A DNA stretch of 64,000 bases from Heloderma charlesbogerti (Eukaryota > Chordata > Lepidosauria > Squamata > Helodermatidae), in contig JANEZZ010000522.1 in the NCBI GenBank assembly GCA_026122225.1, positions 620,001 to 684,000 of the forward strand, written 5' to 3'. The translations under genes and the position numbers were made by a program. Below, piece after piece: positions 1 to 11,300 of this stretch; position 1 is the first letter of the stretch; the number at the start of each line of letters is the position of its first letter. The notes beneath the pieces were generated by a model that saw nothing but the letters and a program-made list of their open reading frames with translations, had not been told where the DNA came from and made no database searches.

Positions 1-388
1 AGGCAGCTGCTCTGCATAAGGGCAACTAAACTACAGCCTGCATGCAGTGGACCCAACATGCATCAATGCCCCTCTCTCGCTTTTCCCCAGCTCCTTGAAG
101 TGGCATCCCAAGCTACACTCACAGCAGGAAAGAGCTGCCTCCCGCGCTGCTCTGCTCCCTGCAGGAGCTTTGATCCCCAGTAAGTGATGTGGGGGAGCTT
201 AAATCAGGAGGGACTGTTGTTGTGTCTGTGGTCAAGAGGGAAAAGGAAGTGGGCTCAGGGCTCAGCAATGGCGTGGTGAGGAAGGGAGAGGGATGATGGG
301 GCCACCCTAGGTCTGTCAGCCGGACATAGGGGAGGCACTTGAGGCAGCCCAGTCCAAAGGCTCGTCTCAGCGAAGTTCCACTTCTGCT
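1..388 (-). other. CAPN11: CAPN11 3' untranslated region (partial)
   Basis: Sequence downstream of the TAA stop in the last exon. I see no AATAAA or ATTAAA on the minus strand before the window edge, so the poly(A) site probably lies outside. No repeat is recognised here. The extent of the 3'UTR is inferred. Confidence 0.5.
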
Positions 389-415
389 TTAGCCGCACAT
401 CGTGAACACCAGCCA
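389..415 (-). CDS. CAPN11: CAPN11 coding exon 21 (residues 698-705, stop)
   Basis: A 27-nt coding segment reading WLVFTMCG and then TAA, preceded by the acceptor ATCCACAG. The short hydrophobic tail after the fifth EF-hand is the usual calpain C-terminus, and TMCG is the ending I recall for the avian protein. The exon is too short to find as an open frame; I found it by matching the tail and its acceptor. Confidence 0.93.
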   Translation of the reverse strand, partial: WLVFTMCG

Positions 416-3400
416 CTGTGGATGAAAAGAAGGGATGAGAGAAGGTAGATGAGGAACTGGGATATAATCTGTCCTCGCTCCCATCTGATCTAAGAAGGGT
501 CTCTCGAATTCTCATGACTGCAATTTGCCACATTTTGGCGTGGGAGCAATCCACAGAGGACAGAGACAGGGTTTTGTTTTTAAATCCTCAGAAAATGAGC
601 TAAAGGTGCTTTGAAAGAGGGGTTGCTCTGGTAAACAGGGTTACAAAGAAGTCGTACTATTTTTTTTTTATTAACTGCTCCTTGTATGAAAATTGCAAGA
701 CATTGGAAAGCCAGCTCTGAACTTCAGGGGTGGCATGCCAGAATTAACAAATAGCCTGTCAGAAAAACTGACTCACCATAGCAAATTGGCTAGAGGACTT
801 AAAAACACAACCGATTTATGGAATTTTGGTTTCTGTTTTTAACATATGCGAACAGGGGGTGGGGTGGGGTTTGTGACTGTAATCCACCGATGTCACAGGC
901 ATTTTTTTGAAGAGACAGATCTGTCTCCACATAGTAGGACTAGACACTTGGGGGAGTTTTTCTTTGTAGCTTAATACAAATGGTCTCATGCGTATGAAGA
1001 GTCTTACTGAGAATTGTCAGCTCACTGTACCCATATTCATTGTGTTTACTGTTATGTTTAAAACTTAATAAGAACATATTTTTAAAAATCTGTAAAGCCT
1101 ATTTGACCAGAAGTAACAGTGAGACCAAAGACGTACGTACACAGGCATGCAAGGCCTCTCTCAAACCACTTTCAGCTCTCTTAAAAACCAACAGACATTG
1201 TCTGACTCTAGTCTTAAGTGTTCTGCAGGATGGGGCACAGCACAGTCTCAGTCTGTGCCACAGTATTCTGGAGACAGGTCAAGCTTTGTAGTAATCTTGT
1301 CATCAAGGGTATGTTCATGCCAACTATTTTTCTCATTGTATGATCCAGAATAGGGGTGGGGAACATGTGGCCCTCCAGATGTTGTTGAGCTGCAAATCCC
1401 ATAAGCTCTACCCAGCGTAGCCAATGGTGAGGGATTATGGGACTTGCAGTCCAACAACATTTGGAGGGCCACACATTCCCCAACCCTATCCTAGAACATG
1501 CTGCTAATCCGGTTGCCTGCTCATCCAGAGACCAAATCCCACGTAGGGTTCTTCTTGTGTGTTCCTTTGCAGGAAGCTTAGTACTGTTATTAGAGAATGA
1601 ACGAATGGCCCACAATGTGACCCTATCCTTATCTTCCTATCTAATACGTCAGTGTTTCCATAGGGGAAAGCTCCTCATCCTTTCCTCCCTGCCCTCTGTT
1701 GGGGTACCATAGGAATCAGCTCTTCGCCTTATGCAATTCCCTCTTTGCATGCTCTGCCTGAGTGACATCAAATCGCCTGGCTTTCATTACCACCTCTACA
1801 CAGACATGCAGCTCTGTCTATCCTGGAAATTCCCCCATACATCTATTCCTGCATCTCCAAATGCATTTCTGTTCGGATTAATAAACAGCCTGAAAGTTGG
1901 AGGATCCTCCCCTTTGGCTGGTATACAACATAGTCCCCTTAAATCCATACAGATCTTACCAACTTAGCTGGGTGAGTCTTACCAACTCACCCAGCTACCT
2001 TAGAAAGAATATTCTGATCCATAGCTTTGAAAAGCTGCAGCAGTGGGACCAGCTCATCATTGGCATTTTTCCCATGACACTAGGACAAGGAACTTGTCAA
2101 AGAAGGATCCATTTCTATCAATAACTTTCCATGGGATCTGTCACATGGGACAGTCTCATGAAGAGACTCCTGACAGAGGAGAAAAAGTTTGCCTCTTTTC
2201 ATCCCCTTGTTGTCTTCTGAGTCAGGGGCAGGGAGACGCTTTTAATCCAAATGTACCTTCTGTCACATCTTCAGGGCCTATCTTAACTTTCTTACCTCAC
2301 TGAGGTTCATCACAGCACTCCCTGTCCCTTCAGGATCCATGCTACGGAAGAATCCTGCAGAGTTTCAAGAACAGACAGGAGATCCATTTAGTTATTCAAA
2401 GGATTTTTATTCCACCATTTCCTATCAATTTGATCCCCAAAGCACATTACAAATTCAAGCTAGGGAAAAGAAGATTATTTTTAGCTGATGTCCAAAAGAT
2501 AATAAAGTAGGCATATCCTACTTGGGAGCATCTGGTTGGCCACTGTATGACCAGAATGCTGGATGAGATGGACCTTTGGTCTGATTCAGCAGGGCTCTTC
2601 TTATGTTCTTACATCTGGGGAGGGAGTGACACAGCTAGATTGCCACTACAGAAATGATCGATCCTTGGTAGCTGCCCATCTTGCCTCCAAAGGCGGCAGC
2701 ACCTGGAGTAAGGCCTCAGCTGAGAAGCTGAATTGTAAGCACTGAACTGAGCTTAATTATGAGCAAGTAAGAACAATATTTCCAAATAGAACTCCTCCTC
2801 TAAACAATTATCTTCGTGCTGATCTTCCTTAGTGCATATTGGATAGTTTGCAGCCTGTTGACCATAGCACATTTACTCAGAAGTTAATCCCACTGTGGTC
2901 AATAGGGCTGACACCCAGGAAAGCGTACACAGCATTGCAGCCTTCTATGCACTTGATGCATACACCAGGGATAATAAAGAAGCCTTAACTAGGTGAGCAG
3001 GGGATCCCTCCCCCCATCAAGTCTGGGCTAAATGCAAGATGGCCCCCCAATCAGAAAATGATATATTATAACTTTAGTTGAAATATCAACACACTTAAGA
3101 ACATAAGAGCAGCCATAATAAATCAGACCGAAGGCCTATCTAATCCAACATTCTGTTCACACATTGGCCAACCAGCTGCCTGTGGGAAACCCACAAGCAG
3201 GACATGAGTGCAACAGCACCCTCCCACCCATGCTCCCCAGCACCTGGTGTACATAGGCATACTGCCTCTGATACTGGAGGTAGCATATACCCATCAGGAC
3301 TAGTACCCATAGATAGCCTTATGTACCACTGACGTACTTCTACTATTAAAGTATTATCTACTTTCTCCACACTATATATAATTTTATACACCTGGATCAT

Positions 3401-6400
3401 GTCCCCCCTCACTTGCCTTTTTTCTAAGCTAAACAGCTCCAGATGTTGTAACCTTTCCTCACAGGGGAGTTGCTCCTGTCCCTTGATTATTTTGGTTGCC
3501 CTTTTCTGCACCTTTTTCAACTCTGCAATATCCTTTTTTTTAGGTGCGGTTAACTTAAAAGAGTTAAGCAAGGGTCAAGGTGATTCACACTGTTGACAGA
3601 CTTTAAGACAGTCACTGCAGAAACAATGGCCAGCCAAGTAGGGAAAAGATCTCCTCTCAGGGCCCATCCCAGTATTGTTAGATACTTTCAACTTTAAGAT
3701 GAAACTTAGAAGACTGGTATCCCTAAGCCTACCTCAAGTAGAAGCCTAGCAAGAGAGGGCTTCTTCCTTCCTTTCTCTTTATCTCATGGAGAAACCAAAT
3801 GATGCAACTGAATGGAATTCAACTGGTTATCAAGCTTATCTATACTCTGCTGTAGTTTATTCAGGATAGCCATTTCACACCACCAAGCTATCGTGTGCCT
3901 GCCAGCTGCAATCACTGAGAGAGAAATACAGGCATGTCCACATCAGGTCCGGAGGAGCATCCCTACATGCTGTGGGACTCGCTAACTGCCCTTGGAGATG
4001 GCTGCCTCCTCAGGCCCAGCTACAGAAGCACTTACTGAACATCGTCTCCAACTTGACTAAGCAGCAGACAAAGTTGTCGAAGTCCACACCCAGAGACTCA
4101 TCAGCATAGCGTGCCACCACCACCTGATGCAACTTGTTGTCCAGTTTGAAGCCTAAAAGGTAGGAATGGATAGACATGAGCATTAAGCCTGCCAGAAGGA
4201 AAACCAGGAGTACAGAAGTGGAAGCCTCTGCCTTAATGTGATTCAGGACAGACACTGGGGTCAAAATAGACTAATATTCCCAGGAAAAAATGGATTTAGC
4301 ATGGAGGAACACAGGAGAGTAGGGTTACAAGATCATCAGTTGCTATGTCTTTGGCAACAGCCTAATCTTACCAGTTATCAAGTGCTTGGAATTGGGGCCT
4401 ACATTTACCAGACAGAAGGCAGATGTTGCTAGATGGATTCAAAAAGGGATGCTCAGAAGGGACATCATTCCACGTCACTGAATGGATATTTTTTTCTTAC
4501 CTGTGAATTCTCCTTCTACCTGTTCATCAGACAGTTGTCCAGATGTTAGACTGCTCTCTGCTCCAACCAGGAGGAGGCAGGAACTTTTTAAATCGAAGAC
4601 TAGACTGAGGAGCTGGGCTAGCAGGCATCTCCCATTTCCACCCTAAGGACAAAAACTACTGTCCAATAATAATCCTTACTTCATCTGGCCTAACCAGAAC
4701 CTGGCAATAAATCTAGACTAGTCAGCCTACAGGGTGGGACAATTTGGGAATTGTTGGACAAACCAGGTAAGGTACCTTCACCTAGCAAAGTCCTGCTGAA
4801 CATCTACTCTTATGTCTCTGACTGCGAGGGATCTTGACTCCTGGAGGTAAAGTAGGCTCCAGGCTTATGTTTACTTCTGGAAGGTGACGTCTTCTTTAGG
4901 ATTCACTGGACCTCAAGGCCAACACAGAAGTAGAGCCATGTAGCCCAATGCCCTGGGTCACTACTAGGGCATCCTTTTTCTCTCTGTTTTTAGAGCCTCA
5001 GCCTGACTGACCACTCTCCATTCTGAGAGATTTTGAGCTATCACAGCTGCCTCCCTTAATCACCTTGAGGAAATCTCATCCCCACCCTCTCCCCAGTGAG
5101 TTTTGCCTGGTGCCGTCTTTGTCATCTTTTTGGTGCCAGGTTAAGACTTTCCTCTACTCCCAGGCATTTGATGGCATATGATGGGCCTTTTTAATGTTAG
5201 TCTTATCAGGTCCTGGTAGTTTTATTGTCAGTTGCTGACAATAAAATCAATACTTGTTGAACCTGTGGCAACTTTACAGCCCGATGCTTCAGCGAGTATA
5301 TGGACAAAGCCTCTGCGGAGGCAGACAATGGGATGAAAAGGAAGATCCTCCCATCTACCAGAAAAATGCATTGTCAGACTTCTAAGTCTGACAGCTTCTC
5401 ATTTGGCAGGCTTGTCAGCTATTCTTCATACTGCCAAGCTTGTCTGCAGACCTCTAGAGAGTCAAGAGATTTTTAAGAGTCTGCCGCTTCAAGATGAAGG
5501 TTCTCAACTCCATCCTCCTGGCTGCAGTGCTGGGTAAATTCCTTTCATCCTTTGAGCTCAAAGATCTACATACTCCCTTCCGAGCAGCTCACTCCATTTC
5601 CTGTGATTTATTTATGGGTGGAGGTGGACACTACCAGTGGTGCACGCTGCCCTTTGGCATTGTCACATTGTCCAGAACTTTCATCGAAGTCCTAGAGATG
5701 GTCGTTGTGGAGCTCAGGTTGAGAGGCATGCCGATGCACCTTTTTTGTTTCTTCATTTTATCTTCCTTCAGGTCTGCTCTAAGGGGCAGACCCAGCAAAC
5801 AACCTGCTTCCAAGCACCATGGACGCAGTAAAAAACTGGCCTTAAGAAGGGGAAGGTGCCCCCTAGCCCAGCCCCTCAGGTTTGTCTTCTTTAGTTAAAA
5901 AAGATCCTGCCTCCTGCTGGTTGGGGCAGAGAGTACCCCCAGTCTCTGGGCCACTGGATGATGGCAAGTTGAGACAATATATTTTCTACCCACACCATGG
6001 ACTGCATCTCCCATGAACTTCCTCAAGGTTGCGCCAAGTCAAGGCGTGGAGGTAGAGCTGGAACCAGAGATTAGAAGCAACACTATTGTCTCATATGGAC
6101 CATCTGGGAGGCAGGACCATTGCGCCTTCAGATGACATTGCTGACTGCCTCTGCCTTCAGATTCTGAGAGTGGGGCTTCAGCCTACTCGTAGATGGCTCT
6201 TCCCCCACCCCCAGTCCTGAAAGCACACAGCACAGTCGATGCATGAGCCACTTCAGCTGATAAGGTCTCCAACAACCCACCATCATCACAGCATTCTGTA
6301 ACTTCTCCTTCCAGCCTTACCAACTGATTCCAAAGCCAGACGCATCTCATAAGCACTCATAGTGCCTGATTTATCCAGATCATGCTGGCGAAAGACATTC

Positions 6401-8336
6401 TGCCACAACAAAAGAAAGAAGACTGTGAGATTCCGTTTCCTTTCCCCACAACCCTATTATTCTCTCTAAGTACTCCCTCCCACCCAAAAGAGTGGTGTTG
6501 AACACACACACACACACACACCTACCTCCCCCCACCCCCCCAGAAGCTTGCCTCCCTTACCAGCCAGCTCCTGATCTTGTTCCACAAGATCTGGAATTCC
6601 ACAAGGCCCAGGCGAGCACTGCCATCTTTCTGAAGAGCAGAAGAGTCAAGGAGAGAAACACAAAAGAGGGAGACCTACAGTCCCAAAGCCCAGAGGAAAG
6701 GCAATGGACAGACGAGGAAGGCAGAGGCTCCAGCTCCTCAAACCTGCTGAAGACGTCACAGCATGTATACTCGCATTCCACAACATGGCATCCTCCAGAT
6801 GTTTTGGACTTCTGACTCCTATCAGCCCCAACTGCCTGTCAGGAGCGCCCTGGCGGCCTCTTTCAGTACACTTCAATAGCCAACTCAAGACACAGATGAA
6901 AGGATTCTTTTCAAAGCTTTAATCCTTTTACAACTTAATGACTCTTTCAGATGCTAATCACCAGCGACTAAAGCAAGGAACAGCAGAGTGGCCTAAGCTT
7001 CGAATAGGCAGTTGATCCCCGTTTGAAAGAGAGTCACTTGAAGACCCAGAACTTATGGGCTAGGGAGAGATCCTCCCTCTTTCCCTTGGGTCCATGGGAG
7101 GTGGCCGCTGCTTGCGCGCCGAACGGGCGCTACGCATCCTTTCCGTGCCCTCCATCGCTCGTCGCTCTCTGCGTCTGCGTCGAGCATCTAGCAAGCCTCA
7201 TTCCTGCACATTCTCACTGCTAGGATCACTATCTAACTCAGGAATGCCGGCAGGAGGAATCTCTGCCAGCTGCTGTGCCTGTGAGGGATGAGCTGGCTCC
7301 TCTCCCACGGATTGCTGATCCTCATCAGAATCAGAACTGCTCTGGGGCTCTATGGGCTCAGTTTCCACCCCGACACCACCATGGCCAATGATGAGGAATG
7401 CTGGGAGCTATAGCAGTGTTGGCAGGATTCCAGGCTTACAGGTTCATCCCACCCTCACCTCCTTCTCAGCAGCAATAGCTGGACACAACACAGCGCAGCA
7501 CCTTTGCCTAGTTAATAAAAGTTCTGTGCTTGCACAGGGAGCCCAGAAGTGCAGCCACTCCAATGTGGCAGATGAGCGAAACCCGTAAGAGTTGTGCTGA
7601 ATTCACAATGGCTTCAATAAACTTCCCACAGGGGCAGGTTGGGGGAGATGAGTGGGATAGCAGCGACCGTTAAGCAAGACATCAGAAAGGTACCTTGCAC
7701 AGCTATGGCGTGTCCTGACCAGATCTTGACACTTCCTGAATGTAAGCACTCAAGCGTCTCCTGTCAGAATAGCCACACGACTGGCTTCAACTCATGGCTC
7801 AAATCCACTCCCCTGTAAACAGAGCTCCCCGCTCCCAAATGATCAATCCTGACCACTTTGTGCCACAGCAGTGCTTCTCTGGAAACAGAAGGGGGAAGAA
7901 ACCAAGTAGCAGGCAGCATATTTGGTTCACTGGACTTTGTCACCACCTTCTGCCCCAACTCTCTGCACCCGTAACCTTGGCAGAGCCTCACTCCAGGTGA
8001 CAGCGTGCTCTGCCCACTTTGCCTGGGCCCTTCCACTGTCACATATTTCTGCAACAGCAACATTACAAAAGGGCTCAGGCTGCAAGTACAGATTTCTCTG
8101 AAAATGGAAAGGGGTTCAGGATAGAACTGGGCAGGTCTCACACACAGACATAGACACATGGGCATCACCACAAAATACGTGGCTTTTGCAAGCAGGCAGG
8201 GTCAGGGGGAGCTAAGGAATATGCATAATCTCTGATACAGACTGGCTCCCACAGTATCCTAACAATCTCAACTTCCAAACAATTTATGGCCTGTTTTGGA
8301 GCCAGGATTATCTCTGTCTCTATCACAAGTGTGTGT

Positions 8337-8368
<32 letters not shown>

Positions 8369-11300
8369 CAATAGCAAACAACTGCCAAAGACTGAGCTCT
8401 ACAACTTAAAGGAAGAAAGACCCAGCTACCTCTAGAGATTCCCCACCTTGCTTTCATAAATTATGAACAAACACGCTTCAAAAGGTCACAGTGTGTTCAG
8501 GCTATTAGGCTTAAGAGGAGAGACCACTCTCCTCTCTCGCACCACTGCCTTTGCTGGAAATTCTATCCTTTGAGCAGATTTACACTCCTCTGCTTTCTTT
8601 TGACCAGGAAAACCCTCTCCATTTCTGCAGGGATCCATTCACAGCAGAAAGGATACATCCATTAGGTTGACCATGTTACGGCAAGAATCCATGCTGAAAC
8701 CGTCTGTCTTCAGGTCTTTGTCTGGCAGAGGGAAGAAAAGGGGGGCATGGTTATTCATGCCTTTCCAAAGTGACACTTGCAAAGTGGGGTATGCGTGTGG
8801 AGAAGGAACATGCAATTCCCCTTCATGTAGACCAGATAAAAAGCACTTACGTCTGGCAATGACTCTGTTCAGGATAGTCCTGAGCTCAAAGACACTAATT
8901 TCCATGTCCTGGAGGAAGGGAGAGCAGAACATTAGTCACTATCACTTCTAATTCAATCACATCCTCTTGCAAGAGCAGGAAACATAACTTTTCAGGCACT
9001 GACCCCGTCTTGGGCAGCCTGCAAATGTGTGTGAAGGGATGGCTCTGGACAACACTGTGGAAGGCCATATCACTGCTGTACAGTCACAGGAATTCTCTCT
9101 GACTAAGGGATGCTCCAGGCTGAAGGCCTCATTTCAATTAGCCACTGACATCCTCTTTCAGAGACCAGAAAATTCCTACTAATAGGGTGCTTCCATTCCA
9201 TGATATGTATTTATGGCATTTAACCCAACCCTTCCTCTGCTGTCCACCTCTAGGTGATGTACATGGCTTTTACTCCTCTTATTTTATCTATACAACAGCC
9301 CTGTAAGATAGGTGATCTTGGGGGCAGCCCCTACAGAGAGGTCCCTGGTCCAACCCTAATGCTCAGTCCACTACATTCCCCCTTCCTCAACTTGGTGCCC
9401 TCCAGATGTTGTGGACTACAACTGCCAGCATTCCTGACCATGGCCATGCGGGCTGGGGCTGATAGGAGTTGAAGTTCAAACCATCTGGAGGGCACCCGTT
9501 TAGGGAATGCTGCACTATAGCGAAGTGGCTCGGAAGAGCTGATCCCTGGACACCTGCTCCCTCACCCATTATCACAGCCATCAGTCGCTATTTTGCCTAC
9601 TCATCTATCACAACAATTGAAGGGGGAGTAATTCACAGGAATGTTGCGTTGCAGAACCTACCTCTCCTGCAAGCTGCCGGAACATGTTCTTGAAGTTCTC
9701 GTCCACGTCATCCTCAGAGATTTCTTCCTGAGGAAACACAAACCAGGAGGAGCAGGTTAAGACATTCTCCTACTAACTAAAACAAACCCAGGCTTGAATG
9801 GTGAGCTTGAATGGTGGTGTCCCCTTCCTTCATCATTAAAAGCCATTTAGTCACCTCCCCAAGCCTCCCTTTCTCTCTCCAGCAGCTGACTCTCCTCCTT
9901 CCCACAATTCTGTTCCCTTCTCCATCTTTCAGCCCAGCCTGTTTTTACCAGCAAGGCTAATTTAAAAAGTAGCTTTAAAGGCGGCAGCAAATTGGTACCA
10001 GGCTTCTTTAACACATCTGCCCACCCCACAGCTATCAAAAGCAGAGTAGAGAGAAGAAGTGCGAGAGTTTAAAAATGTTCCTCCTGAGTTGGGTTTCTTA
10101 CCTCATCTGGCAGATCTGCAGAAATCTCCTCATCCAGCTCCCTGGAGAATAAAGAATACTGTCAGGAAGGACTCTAGTGCAGGTGAACTTGTAGAAAGGG
10201 GAGGACAGTCTGGCAGAAGTCAAGAGATTTGAGAGGGAAAGAACTCCACTGTAGTTGCCTCCCACTCAAGAGTCTAAGGATGAGCAGTACACATCTGGAA
10301 GTTTGCTGCACTGCTCACTAAACATGCAAAGTCACTGTTAAGGATCATGGCACTGAGAGGCACACAGCCAGGTCTCTTCTTCTACCAGCTTTTGAATCTT
10401 TTCTCCAACATTACTTTTCCCCATCTCCCAGCAGTTCTTCTCACCTATTATTGATACCCACAGAGAGTTAGGGTGGTATTCACAGGGCTGCTCCACCTCT
10501 ACTGGTCCCATCACACTCACGGGAACAACCATTTGTGCAATGGGGCTTTGGCAGTTCTAAAAATAACCCTGGAAACTAGTGGAAATGCTTGTTTCCAGAT
10601 CAGGACAGGTCAGCAAAATTCCCTTCTGCAAACTCTGCTGGCCTGCCCCATTTTGAAAATGAGTGTTTTGCTCACTTTGGGTTATTTTTTAAAGCGCAAT
10701 AGAGCTGTTGCATGAGTTGCCACTCCTGCGAGCATATGTGCACACTAGGATACTAGCCTTACAGAGCAGAGGGACAGAAACCTCCCTGGAGCAGGCCTGA
10801 AGGATGCTCCTATTCCTGTTTACAAAGAACTATAACATTAGAGTAGCTCACACAGAGCATGGACTCACTCTGTGTCTGATTGCTTCTCTGTGAAGACACG
10901 CAGGATGAAATCTGCTTCCTTGTTAGGCTCAAAGGTAGAGGGCACTATGATGTATTCACCAGGGGGCAGGCGGATATGGTTGCTCACCTCCCGCAGGTTG
11001 ATAAAGGTCTCAGAGCGTGCCCGAGACTGGTTCCTCAGAAAGAAATCCTTCTTCAGGTGAACACTCTGGCAGCCCTGGGACTGGGAGAGAAGCAGCTCAA
11101 GTGTACTATACAGCTGTGCAGATGGGCAGGTCCATCCCCATCAAGACAACAAGGGGCCTATGCACCAGACACATGTACCCAAACAGACAGACACACGTGC
11201 ACACACACACACACACACACCCCAGAGGTAAAAGCACAAAGGAGATGGGTAGGTCTTGGGAATCAAAAAACCCACCTTGAACAAGAGATAGTCACAGGCA

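Noticed and set aside
3140..3571. 143-codon minus-strand open frame as a gene
   Set aside because: It is a CR1-clade LINE RT remnant joined to the LINE tail.
7094..7291. GC-rich Arg/Ser-rich frame in intron 16 as an alternative exon
   Set aside because: No flanking splice sites of good quality, no counterpart in calpains, and the CpG content is brief.
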